Shown here in pieces: positions 14,873 through 21,751 of a stretch of 21,751 nucleotides of DNA. Source of the stretch: JBDRGC01 sp043818215 (GTDB lineage Bacteria > Chloroflexota > Anaerolineae > Anaerolineales > UBA11858); NCBI GenBank assembly GCA_043818215.1, contig JBDRGC010000415.1:1-21751 (forward strand). The letters are read 5' to 3'. Within the stretch, counting starts at the first letter, position 1, and the number at the start of each line of letters is the position of its first letter. The notes under the pieces were generated by a model. It was not told where the DNA came from. It saw nothing but the letters and a program-made list of their open reading frames with translations, and did no database searches. The translations under genes and the position numbers were made by a program.

Positions 14873-14929
14873 GTAGTGGGACACGAGAGTGTCCCTTGTG
14901 CCGGACGATGCACTCTCGTGCATCACTAC
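14873..14929. repeat. REPIN-like inverted REP doublet (GTAG-footed)
   Basis: The left half is GTAGT then GGGACAC-GAGA-GTGTCCC. The right half, read on the minus strand, is GTAGT then GATGCAC-GAGA-GTGCATC. Both share the GTAGT foot and CACGAGAGTG core but have compensatory stem changes. The doublet ends 31 bases before the phosphodiesterase ATG. Confidence 0.8.
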
Positions 14930-14960
14930 CAATCGCCTCCGCCGCCAGACTAAAACATTT

Positions 14961-16634
14961 ATGAACAAAATACACACACCAAAACTAATCGCCCTGGGCT
15001 GGGATGCGGCCACCTGGGATTTGCTAACCCCGTGGGTGGCGGAAGGAAAACTGCCGAATCTGTCTCACTTGATGGGGCGCGGAAGTTATGGGGCCATTCG
15101 ATCTACCTCGGTACCGGTCAGCCCGGCGGCCTGGAGCACTATCATTACAGGGCAAAATCCGGCCAGGCACGGCGTCTTCGATTGGTTCGCCCGCAACCCC
15201 GGTAGCTATGATGTCACTTATGTCCATACCGGGCAGATCAAAGCGAAAACTATATGGGATTATGTCAACGCGGCCGGTCAGCGCATTGGGGTTTTCAATT
15301 TGCCCATGCTCTACCCCGCAGTTCCGGTGGAGGGCTTTATGCTCTCGGGGTTGGCAGCCCCGAATCCGGCAGCCGATGATTTTGCTTTCCCGCCTGATTT
15401 GGTAAAAGAAATCGAGCAGCAAGTCGGCCTTTACTGGAATGCCGAAACTGAGGTTTACAAGTATGGCCGCGAGCAGGCCTATTTCGAAAGTGTGCTGGCA
15501 TGGCTGGATTACCAGAAAAAAGTGATCGACTACTTGATGAAGCACCACCCTTGTGAAGTCTATTTATTGGTTTTCATGCAAACCGACCATATCCAGCACA
15601 AATTTTGGCGTTATATGGATACAAGTTATCCGGGCTATGATGCCGCGCATGATGCTCAATTTGCAGATGCGATTTTGCAAGTTTACCAAAAGGCCGATGA
15701 AATCTTGGGGGAGTGGATGGCTGCCTTTGGAGAGGAGACTCATTTCATGGTCTTGTCCGACCATGGGGCTGGCCCATCGCATGGCATTATGTATGTCAAC
15801 CGCTGGCTCGAAGATATGGGCTTTTTGTATTTGCGCCGCAGCTGGTTGACTCAAATCAAGTATTGGTGTGCCAAAACCGATTTGGTGGCGCGGATTTACC
15901 GCCTGGTAGCCAAGTTGGGGTTGGGCAACGTGGCAAACCTGGTTTCCAAGCCGGCCCGCAATAAAGTTTTGAATTCGTTTCTGACTTTCGATGATATTGA
16001 CTGGTCGCGCACTAAAGCCTATTCCCGCGGCGCCTTTGGGCAGATTTACGTCAACCTCAAGGGCAGAGAACCCCATGGGATCGTGGAACCCGGCGCGGAG
16101 TATGAAGCGTGCGTGCTGGAATTGCTGGATGGGTTGCGGGGACTGCCGCATCCTGAAACGGGAGAGCCGCTGATCACAAATATCCGCCGCCGCGAGGAGG
16201 CTTATGCCGGCCCCTATTTGGAACAGGCCGCCGATGTGATGTTCTCCATCCAAGATTATTTGTATCAAACCTCGGTGAAGATGGGCTTAGACCGTGACAG
16301 CCTTTTGGGGCCGTCAGAATACGAGGACTCGGGCGGTCACCGCCCGGAGGGTATTTTGGTGATGTCGGGGCCAGGTATTCGCAAAGGAGGCCGCCTGATC
16401 GATGCCCAAATCAGCGATGTCTTGCCGACCATATTGGCTCTGGCCGGGGTGTCCATTCCCGCGGATTTGGATGGCCGGCCACTCCGCGAAGCCTTCACTA
16501 CCGCACAGCAGCAAAACCTCCGCTTCAGTGAGCCAGCAGCAGAAGCATCTCAGGAAACCGAGGCCCCCGCGCTGAATGCGGACGAGATCACAGAAATCGA
16601 GGCTCGCTTGCGCGACCTGGGATATTTAGGGTAA
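14961..16634 (+). CDS. type I phosphodiesterase/nucleotide pyrophosphatase-like protein (alkaline phosphatase superfamily)
   Basis: The product is 557 residues. Metal-binding positions of the superfamily are visible: Asp15 in IALGWDAATWD, Asp209/His213 in MQTDHIQHKFW, and Asp267-His268 in LSDHGAGPSHG. The nucleophile Ser/Thr should lie in VSPAAWSTIITGQNPARHG. SGGHRPEGILVMSGPGIRKG supplies a late His. The tail EIEARLRDLGYLG is a conserved short helix of this subfamily. Such enzymes hydrolyse or transfer phosphate esters with two Zn2+. No signal peptide or membrane segment is seen, so it may be cytosolic. In glycan clusters they could act on nucleotide-sugar or polyprenyl-phosphate intermediates, but this is inference. 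No RBS is visible before ATG 14961; in-frame starts upstream lie inside the REP doublet. Confidence 0.8.
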   Translation: MNKIHTPKLIALGWDAATWDLLTPWVAEGKLPNLSHLMGRGSYGAIRSTSVPVSPAAWSTIITGQNPARHGVFDWFARNPGSYDVTYVHTGQIKAKTIWDYVNAAGQRIGVFNLPMLYPAVPVEGFMLSGLAAPNPAADDFAFPPDLVKEIEQQVGLYWNAETEVYKYGREQAYFESVLAWLDYQKKVIDYLMKHHPCEVYLLVFMQTDHIQHKFWRYMDTSYPGYDAAHDAQFADAILQVYQKADEILGEWMAAFGEETHFMVLSDHGAGPSHGIMYVNRWLEDMGFLYLRRSWLTQIKYWCAKTDLVARIYRLVAKLGLGNVANLVSKPARNKVLNSFLTFDDIDWSRTKAYSRGAFGQIYVNLKGREPHGIVEPGAEYEACVLELLDGLRGLPHPETGEPLITNIRRREEAYAGPYLEQAADVMFSIQDYLYQTSVKMGLDRDSLLGPSEYEDSGGHRPEGILVMSGPGIRKGGRLIDAQISDVLPTILALAGVSIPADLDGRPLREAFTTAQQQNLRFSEPAAEASQETEAPALNADEITEIEARLRDLGYLG

Positions 16635-16644
16635 GCGACACATC

Positions 16645-16766
16645 AGCGGATTATAGCGCAGCATCCCCTTGCGGGACGAATCCGCCGAGAGCGTGTCAGA
16701 AAAACCTCGTTTTGTTCCTGTCGGATCCGTGATCCGACAGACACCAATCCTAAAATTGATGACATC
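16645..16766. mobile_element. MITE-like palindromic element, copy B (inverted relative of 13171-13313)
   Basis: Read on the minus strand, bases 16740-16645 match 13197-13291 closely: CGGATCACGGATCCGACAGG, CTGACA, GGCGGATTCGTCCCGCAAGG, GGATGCTGCGC. Homology continues outward to 16766 (GATGTCATCAATTTTAGG versus AATGTCATTAAGTTAAGG). The other terminal repeat is degraded. It fills the junction between the phosphodiesterase and the UPF0104 gene. Confidence 0.75.
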
Positions 16767-16778
16767 GAGCGACAATTG

Positions 16779-17744
16779 ATGACCAAACTCCGACGCGTTT
16801 CACTCAATACCCGCTGGCTTCGTTGGGCGGGGACGTTAATCTCATCGGCATTATTTATCTGGCTGCTGGTGCAGCAAGATTGGGGTATGGTTTGGCTGTC
16901 ACTGAGCCAGACCCCGGTTTGGCTTTTCCCGCTGGCTTATGTTTTGTATTTCGGCGCCATACTCGCTAATGCTTTGCGCTGGTATGTGCTGCTCCGCTCC
17001 CAAGATACGAATATCCCCTACAGCGAAGTTTTGAAAATCGTACTCTCGGGGAATTTCGCTTCTAACTTTCTGCCATCCACGGTTGGCGGCGACACGGTTC
17101 GATTGGTTACCACCTCGCGGTTTGTTGGCTGGACACTTGGTTTGACTTCTATCGTCGTCGACCGGCTGATCAATGTGTTCGCTATGGTGGCGTTGCTGCC
17201 TTTCTCGTGGATCACGTTCCAGGCAGTGGGATGGCTGGCCTGGATAGAGATGCCCGCGCTGGTTCAGAAGTGGAGTTATGCAGCGGTGGGTGGATTGTTT
17301 GGCTGGGGGGAGAGATTGCGCAAAAAGATAAGACAATTAGTATGGAAACTCAAAGTCGCTTTTAATTTGTGGCGTAATCGTTTAGACGTCATTTTCCTGG
17401 CTTTGTTGATTTCCTGGGGTGCCAAACTGATGGTCTTTTTGGGTGTCTGGATTCTGGCGCGGGGTTTGGGGATGGTGGTGACATTTCCGCAGGTGATTGG
17501 AGTGGGAGCGATCACGTATATGCTTTCTTTGCTGCCGATTTCTATCAATGGCTTTGGCCTGCGCGAAGTCACCATGACAACTTTATACGTGCAATTGGGA
17601 GCTTCGTGGGAACAAGCTTCCGCGTTGGTGGTGGTGACCCGCTTCATCTTGATGAGCGAGACGCTGCCGGGGGCTGTGTGGATTTCCGGTATGTTGAGCG
17701 CGGCCGAAAAGTCCCCAGCCCCAGCTCCGGGAGCCCCGTTTTGA
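16779..17744 (+). CDS. UPF0104 / LPG-synthase-TM family membrane protein (copy 1)
   Basis: The product is 321 residues with about 7-8 membrane segments. Family motifs are FASNFLPSTVGGDTVRL (about 87-104), the aromatic-rich LPISINGFGLREV near residue 250, and a C-terminal LPGAVWISGML segment. The family (PF03706) is the membrane half of MprF-type lysyl-PG synthase/flippase and occurs alone in glycan clusters, where a role in moving lipid-linked sugars is suspected. The last 15 residues are Pro/Ala-rich. TTG 16776 and ATG 16779 are adjacent; ATG is used. The TGA overlaps the ATG of the acyltransferase (TGATG), so they are coupled. A second, more AT-rich paralogue lies at 19685. Confidence 0.85.
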   Translation: MTKLRRVSLNTRWLRWAGTLISSALFIWLLVQQDWGMVWLSLSQTPVWLFPLAYVLYFGAILANALRWYVLLRSQDTNIPYSEVLKIVLSGNFASNFLPSTVGGDTVRLVTTSRFVGWTLGLTSIVVDRLINVFAMVALLPFSWITFQAVGWLAWIEMPALVQKWSYAAVGGLFGWGERLRKKIRQLVWKLKVAFNLWRNRLDVIFLALLISWGAKLMVFLGVWILARGLGMVVTFPQVIGVGAITYMLSLLPISINGFGLREVTMTTLYVQLGASWEQASALVVVTRFILMSETLPGAVWISGMLSAAEKSPAPAPGAPF

Positions 17745-18316
17745 TGCTGAGAGAGATGTTCCGTATCCTGCGCCGTGACCTGTCTCTGCGGGCCGTGCGG
17801 GAGACGTTTTTTCTCGGGGTGGCCAATCTTTTGCCGCGCTCCTTCACCTCGGACGCGCTGCGTGCCCTGGTGCTGAAGGCCGCCGGATTCAATATCCAGT
17901 ACCCGGCCCATATTTGGGCGCCGGTGGAAGTGCGTCCCATTGGCGCGGCCGGCCGGGTGTCCATTGGGCGCGACACCTTCATCAATAGCCGCGTCCGCTT
18001 TGCAGCCCGCGAGCCGGCCACCATCGAGATTGGGGAGCGGGTTTTCATCGGGCCGGATTGCTTCTTCGAGACCACAAATCATGCCCTGGTGGTAGACGAG
18101 CATGGCAAGCGCATGGTTACGCCGCGTTCGATAGTGGTCGAAGACGATGTCTGGCTGGGGGCGCGGGTGACCGTGTTGCCCGGTGTCACCATTGGCAGGA
18201 GTAGCGTGATTGCTGCCGGAGCGGTGGTGGCCGCGGACGTGCCCGCCTATACCCTCGCTGGAGGCGTCCCCGCGCGCCTGATTCGCTCCCTGCCCGCCCC
18301 GGAGTCGGATGCTTGA
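17744..18316 (+). CDS. left-handed beta-helix (hexapeptide) O-acyltransferase
   Basis: The product is 190 residues, like maltose/galactoside O-acetyltransferases. A short helical N-terminus is followed by hexapeptide repeats (IGRDTFINSRVRFAAREP, ATIEIGERVFIGPDCFFE) and the C-terminal coils VVEDDVWLGARVTVLPGVTI and GRSSVIAAGAVVAADVPA. TTNHALV carries His113, the likely catalytic base. It would transfer acetyl or another acyl group from acyl-CoA to a sugar hydroxyl, using trimer interfaces. ATG 17744 overlaps the upstream stop. The gene end overlaps by 8 bases an ATG (18309) that opens a long repeat-encoded frame into the GT2 gene. It decorates the glycan before or during assembly; the acceptor is unknown. 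Confidence 0.85.
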   Translation: MLREMFRILRRDLSLRAVRETFFLGVANLLPRSFTSDALRALVLKAAGFNIQYPAHIWAPVEVRPIGAAGRVSIGRDTFINSRVRFAAREPATIEIGERVFIGPDCFFETTNHALVVDEHGKRMVTPRSIVVEDDVWLGARVTVLPGVTIGRSSVIAAGAVVAADVPAYTLAGGVPARLIRSLPAPESDA

Positions 18317-18342
18317 CCGCTCAAAGTGGGTGGGCTACAATG

Positions 18343-18630
18343 CGCTGACCGACCACCGACCGCTGACCGCTGACCGACCACCGACCGCTGACCGCCGACT
18401 GCCGACCGCCATCCGCCATCCGCTATCCGCCATCCGCCATCCCACATCCGCCATCCGCCATCCGCCATCCGCCATCCGCCATCCACCATCCGCCATCCCA
18501 CATCCGCCATCCGCCATCCACCATCCGCCATCCCACATCCGCCATCCGCCATCCCACATCCGCCATCCGCCATCCGCTATCCGCCATCCGCTTTCCGCCG
18601 TCGGCCGTCGGCCGTCTGCTTTCCGCCGTC
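18343..18630. repeat. long heptanucleotide array (CGCTGAC to CGCCATC to CGCCGTC)
   Basis: About 40 units fill the junction: CGCTGAC and CGACCAC forms first, then many CGCCATC with CCACATC and CACCATC variants, then CGCTTTC and GGCCGTC. It is open in frame from ATG 18309 into the GT2 gene (heptapeptide SAIRHPP) and also open on the minus strand (MADGGWR). No purine-rich partner arm is present. It accounts for nearly all of the gene-free 18317-18662 stretch. Confidence 0.95.
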
Positions 18631-18662
18631 AAATCTATTCTTGTGACCCTGCGAGTTGTTCC

Positions 18663-19616
18663 ATGTACCTTTCTGTTGTAATTCCTGTTTATAATGAAGC
18701 CGAGAGCCTGGTTGAACTGCATCAGGCACTGCATCATGCATTGAAGGGCCTCACCAAACCGTGGGAGGTGATCTATGTTGATGACGGCAGTACGGATAAC
18801 GGTCTGGCCGCGCTGGAAGCACTTGCTGGCGAGGATCGAGCGCATACCCGCGTGGTGGCGCTGCGGCGCAATTTTGGGCAGACCGCGGCCTTCGCCGCAG
18901 GGATTGACTATGCCCGGGGTGAGATCATCATTTTGATGGATGCCGACCTCCAAAATGATCCCGAAGATATCCCCATGATGCTGGAGAAAATCGCCGAGGG
19001 GTATGATGTCGTCAGCGGCTGGCGAGTGGATCGGCAGGACAAATACATCACACGCACCTTGCCGTCTCGGATTGCTAACAGCTTGATTTCCTGGGTAACA
19101 GGTGTACACCTGCACGATTACGGCTGCACTCTCAAAGCCTATCGTCGCGAAGTGATCACAGGTTTCCGGCTGTATGGCGAGATGCACCGCTTTATTCCGG
19201 CTTATGCTGGCTACGTGGGCGCCAAGATCATCGAAGTGCCAGTGCGGCATCATTCCCGTAGATTCGGGCAGACCAAATACGGGCTAGAACGCACACTGAA
19301 GGTCTTGCTGGACCTCTTCACGGTCAAGTTTTTGATCAGCTACGCCAATAAGCCGATTTACTTATTCGGCGGGGTTGGCCTCTTTTTATCTTCTTTTAGC
19401 GCGGCCATGTTAGTGTTCCTGGTTGTGCGAAAATTTTGGCAAGCCGTTCCAGTATTCGAATCGCCTCTCTTTCCCACCGCGATCATGTTGATGATAATGG
19501 GCTTCCAGTCGATTTTGATGGGGCTGATTGCCGAGTTGTTGGTGCGCACCTACCACGAGTCTCAGCACAAGCGGACATATACGGTGCGGCGGGTGATCAA
19601 CACGGAGATAGCGTAG
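18663..19616 (+). CDS. GT2 glycosyltransferase of the DPM1/ArnC/GtrB type
   Basis: The product is 317 residues. The GT-A domain shows SVVIPVYNEAESL, VDDGS (39-43) and the DAD metal motif at 93-95 in LMDADLQNDPED. HDYGCTLKAYRREV and SRRFGQTKYGLERTLKVLLD are typical of the polyprenyl-phosphate glycosyltransferase branch. Two membrane helices follow (about 235-290) with a basic tail. The enzyme should make polyprenyl-phosphate-hexose on the inner membrane face, which fits as donor supply for the two GT-C proteins here. ATG 18663 was preferred as the family N-terminus; an in-frame ATG 18309 would add 118 repeat-encoded residues. The RBS is weak. The TAG stop lies in the GTAG foot of a REP palindrome. 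Confidence 0.9.
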   Translation: MYLSVVIPVYNEAESLVELHQALHHALKGLTKPWEVIYVDDGSTDNGLAALEALAGEDRAHTRVVALRRNFGQTAAFAAGIDYARGEIIILMDADLQNDPEDIPMMLEKIAEGYDVVSGWRVDRQDKYITRTLPSRIANSLISWVTGVHLHDYGCTLKAYRREVITGFRLYGEMHRFIPAYAGYVGAKIIEVPVRHHSRRFGQTKYGLERTLKVLLDLFTVKFLISYANKPIYLFGGVGLFLSSFSAAMLVFLVVRKFWQAVPVFESPLFPTAIMLMIMGFQSILMGLIAELLVRTYHESQHKRTYTVRRVINTEIA

Positions 19617-19677
19617 TGCGAATTTGTAAATTCGCACTACTAAAAAAAAACGTACCGCGAATTTCCAATTCGCCCAC
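19613..19677. repeat. REP-like palindrome pair (GTAGTGCGAATTT type)
   Basis: A perfect palindrome at 19613-19640 has arms GTAGTGCGAATTT and AAATTCGCACTAC; GTAG supplies the GT2 stop. A degenerate relative follows, with core GCGAATTTCCAATTCGC at 19657-19673. The pair has the same plan as 6179-6263: one copy on the stop codon and one just before the next ATG. Confidence 0.8.
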
Positions 19678-19684
19678 TGACTCT

Positions 19685-20629
19685 ATGAAAAAATTATCAA
19701 GCAATAATCGCAAGATAATGTACATTCGGGCCGGCGGGGTTTTATTAACTTTAACTTTGTTGGTGTATATAATTAATAGTCAGGGGTGGGGTGAAATATG
19801 GGCTGCCATGTTGCAGGTAAAATTGATATATTTGATTCTAGCCTTTATTGCTATGACGTTTTCGCGGTTAACAATCGCGGGGCGCTGGTATGCTCTTTTA
19901 GCAGTTACCGAAGTTGACATCTCGTTGTATGAAGCTGTTCGTTTGACTTTCGCCGGCCTGTTTGCATCCAATTTCTTACCGACAACGGTTGGAGGGGATG
20001 TGATCCGTTTTGGTGGGGCTACTCGCCAGAAGCATGATGCCGCCATTGTGGGAGCGTCTTTAATCGTCGATCGCATCATTGGCATGAGCGGTATGTTTAT
20101 TGTATTTTTGGGGGGCAGTGCATATTATCTAAAAGATTGGATTTTATTGGACCCGCCGCCTGGCCTTTCGTCGATGGGTATCTTTGTTACAAATAAGTGG
20201 TTGGTGAAGACCTGGCACAAAATACAGGCAGGTTCTTCACGTGTACTGCAATCGTTTCGTTATTGGACCACACATCCGCGAGCAGTGATCGTCTCGTTCT
20301 TGCTTACAGGATTGCACATGCTTTGCTTGTACTCCGCTATAGATTTCTTGTTGTTAGGATTAGGCGATGATTTGTCATTATGGTTTGTAGGGACTTTGTG
20401 GAGTTTAATCTATTTTGTTACACTTTTACCAATTTCGATCAATGGTTATGGACTGCAAGAAGTTTCCTTGACTTTTGCTCTCACAAATATTGGTGGCATC
20501 TCTTTTCGACATAGCTTAGCGATTGCGCTTTTGATAAGAACGCTGTTGATTATTACCAGTTTGCCCGGGGCCGTTTTTTTGCCCGGTATAGTGGCGAGCA
20601 AGCAAAGGGATCTGAGAATATCCGGTTAA
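19685..20629 (+). CDS. UPF0104 / LPG-synthase-TM family membrane protein (copy 2)
   Basis: The product is 314 residues with about 7-8 membrane helices. Motifs mirror copy 1: FAGLFASNFLPTTVGGDVIR, TLLPISINGYGLQEV and a terminal LPGAVFLPGI. Apart from these motifs the two are well diverged, so they are paralogues rather than a recent duplication. The DNA is noticeably AT-richer than the genes before it, and the following gene shares this, suggesting separate acquisition. ATG 19685 lies 12 bases after the REP-like core with no RBS. The expected role is membrane transport or flipping of lipid-linked glycan precursors, as inferred from family and context only. Confidence 0.85.
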   Translation: MKKLSSNNRKIMYIRAGGVLLTLTLLVYIINSQGWGEIWAAMLQVKLIYLILAFIAMTFSRLTIAGRWYALLAVTEVDISLYEAVRLTFAGLFASNFLPTTVGGDVIRFGGATRQKHDAAIVGASLIVDRIIGMSGMFIVFLGGSAYYLKDWILLDPPPGLSSMGIFVTNKWLVKTWHKIQAGSSRVLQSFRYWTTHPRAVIVSFLLTGLHMLCLYSAIDFLLLGLGDDLSLWFVGTLWSLIYFVTLLPISINGYGLQEVSLTFALTNIGGISFRHSLAIALLIRTLLIITSLPGAVFLPGIVASKQRDLRISG

Positions 20630-20678
20630 ATTGGAAGGATGCATCGTCTTAATACCCAGTAGATTGGGAAAAATGGGA

Positions 20679-20802
20679 GTAACCGTTCAGCCCCCCCCTG
20701 CCCCCCAATCCTGGGGGGAGCAACATGGGGGCTCTCCAGGGTTAGATTGAGCAAATACGGGCTCCCCCCAAAGTTGGGGGGCAGGGGGGGCTGAACGGTT
20801 AC
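20679..20802. mobile_element. 124-bp MITE-like element with 29/30-bp terminal inverted repeats
   Basis: Left terminus 20679-20708 starts GTAACCGTTCAG followed by C8-TG-C6-AA; right terminus 20774-20802 is its complement with one fewer G. Inside, GGGGGGAGC at 20713-20721 faces GCTCCCCCC at 20761-20769. There is no coding capacity and no clear target duplication. It fills most of the junction before the methyltransferase. Confidence 0.8.
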
Positions 20803-20840
20803 AATATCCCGCTCCTTCTTTTTGAGATGCTAGATACGAG

Positions 20841-21554
20841 ATGAGAAGAAAAAATATGAAATATTGGACTGGTGAATATGTTAATAAAGGGGAATATCAT
20901 ATCGAGTTGAATCCTCTTTGGCCGTATCTGCCTGTGTATTTGGAGAAAATAGCCAGAGTCAGGAAATTTTTAGATCAACTCAATCCATCTACACAAATAA
21001 TGGATGCTGGTTGTGGCGAGGGAGTTTTGGTCAACGAATACCATCAGCGAGGATACAATATTATCGGCATGGATTTGAATTATTCTTCTGAACGAGTGCT
21101 CACAGGAAATGTTCTGAATATGCCATACGCCGATAGCACTTTCGATGTAATAATCAACTTAGATGTTATCGAGCATTTCCACTTTCCGCAACAAGAGCTT
21201 ATCGTGAAAGAATTCGCCCGGATTCTAAAACCAGGTGGGAACCTTTTTATATCCATCCCAAATTTAGCGCATCTTTTATCACGGCTCACATTCCTGGTGC
21301 AAGGACAGCTGATTAGGACTTCAGATATTTCCCGGCATCCTGGTGACCGGCCTATGGGTGAATATCTGGAGCTATTGCGTGAACATTTTCATATTCGGTC
21401 TCGGGCTGGCGTTTTCCCCACATTTCCCATACTTTCTTTGTTAACCAAATGGAAACCAGCCAGGGTCGTCAACTTGCATAGAGTCTATAATAAGCTGCTT
21501 GCTTATCCCAATTGGTGTTTTCTCAACATGATTGTGTGCGAGAAGAACAGGTAG
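20841..21554 (+). CDS. class I SAM-dependent methyltransferase
   Basis: The product is 237 residues. Motif I is IMDAGCGEGVLVNEY (Asp55-Gly61), the acidic residue after strand 2 is in IIGMDLN, and motif II is FDVIINLDVIEHF. ARILKPGGNLFISIPNLAHL completes the Methyltransf_11/23 pattern. It transfers methyl from S-adenosylmethionine to an unknown acceptor; in this cluster a sugar hydroxyl or a lipid carrier is plausible. ATG 20841 was used; ATG 20856 is possible and neither has a clear RBS. It is AT-rich like the UPF0104 gene before it, and a MITE-like element lies 38 bases upstream. The next gene begins 12 bases after the stop, so they may be co-transcribed. Confidence 0.85.
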   Translation: MRRKNMKYWTGEYVNKGEYHIELNPLWPYLPVYLEKIARVRKFLDQLNPSTQIMDAGCGEGVLVNEYHQRGYNIIGMDLNYSSERVLTGNVLNMPYADSTFDVIINLDVIEHFHFPQQELIVKEFARILKPGGNLFISIPNLAHLLSRLTFLVQGQLIRTSDISRHPGDRPMGEYLELLREHFHIRSRAGVFPTFPILSLLTKWKPARVVNLHRVYNKLLAYPNWCFLNMIVCEKNR

Positions 21555-21566
21555 CATCATCTCAAT

Positions 21567-21751
21567 ATGAACAGATCGAATTCGCTAGTTTTTTATCGGA
21601 TTGCTATTATTGGATTAGCTGTGGGTACCATTGCAGCCAGAATACACTATGCCAGCTGCCTGAATGCTGTGGGAATCCCAATTTCATTCGAATCACACCG
21701 GTGGGTTGCTGTGGTTATAATCGGAATCCCGGGGGGAATGCAATCTATTGC
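21567..21751 (+). CDS. start of a membrane protein, cut by window end
   Basis: From ATG 21567 the frame stays open to the window edge (61 codons). It has a hydrophobic helix near residues 8-24 (FYRIAIIGLAVGTIAARI) and a second starting near 47 (WVAVVIIGI). It lies 12 bases after the methyltransferase stop on the same strand. The family is not recognisable from this part. The short polar N-terminus followed by a helix fits a polytopic membrane protein such as another GT-C or polymerase, but that is a guess. Confidence 0.55.
   Translation, partial: MNRSNSLVFYRIAIIGLAVGTIAARIHYASCLNAVGIPISFESHRWVAVVIIGIPGGMQSI

Noticed and set aside
18247..19253. Minus-strand open frames with MADGGWR-type repeats
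   Set aside because: They are the CGCCATC array translated on the other strand and antisense to the GT2; the array lacks stops in most frames.

Overview
The window is a 21.75-kb stretch of bacterial DNA. Every supportable gene lies on the + strand, and most of it is a surface-polysaccharide or glycoconjugate gene cluster. Gene content (WbpA-type dehydrogenase, Gmd, GT-C membrane glycosyltransferases, two UPF0104/LPG-synthase-TM proteins, an alkaline-phosphatase-superfamily phosphodiesterase) together with abundant heptanucleotide arrays recalls environmental Chloroflexota (Anaerolineae-like). That assignment is inference from general pattern; no marker gene is present to prove it.

Layout. 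Bases 1-2073 hold the 3' end of a TPR-repeat protein and an overlapping P-loop ATPase with a predicted C-terminal winged helix, probably a regulatory or STAND-like pair unrelated to the sugar genes. Bases 2256-7460 hold a UDP-GlcNAc 6-dehydrogenase, a UDP-uronate 4-epimerase-like SDR, a Wzx-type flippase and a GT4 glycosyltransferase. Bases 7461-8389 hold a small TumE(DUF6516)-type toxin-antitoxin pair preceded by a REP doublet; the toxin 5' end looks frameshifted. Bases 8468-13132 hold a GT-C-like membrane protein, then gmd with a good promoter of its own, then a second GT-C protein translationally coupled to gmd. Bases 13534-19616 hold a GT4, a type I phosphodiesterase, a UPF0104 membrane protein, a hexapeptide acyltransferase and a DPM1/GtrB-type GT2. 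Bases 19685-21751 are visibly AT-richer and hold a second UPF0104 protein, a SAM methyltransferase and the start of a membrane protein cut by the window end.

A plausible joint function: WbpA-like enzyme plus epimerase supply UDP-N-acetyl-hexosaminuronic acids (or UDP-GalA), and Gmd supplies GDP-4-keto-6-deoxymannose. GT4 and GT2 enzymes build lipid-linked glycans, the acyltransferase and methyltransferase decorate them, the flippase and possibly the UPF0104 proteins move lipid-linked intermediates, and the GT-C proteins transfer sugars from polyprenyl-phosphate donors outside the membrane.

The most unusual thing here is not a gene. Nearly every junction, and the interior of two genes, carries a tandem array of 7-bp (once 8-bp) units. 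Each array has its own consensus, and most junction arrays form a purine-rich arm followed by its pyrimidine-rich complement. These arrays and GTAG-footed REP palindromes supply the stop codons of at least five genes, lie within a few bases of start codons, and run in frame through two coding regions where gain or loss of units would change the reading frame. Three MITE-like palindromic elements are also present, two of them being inverted homologous copies. The combination suggests a repeat-driven, possibly phase-variable surface-glycan locus.
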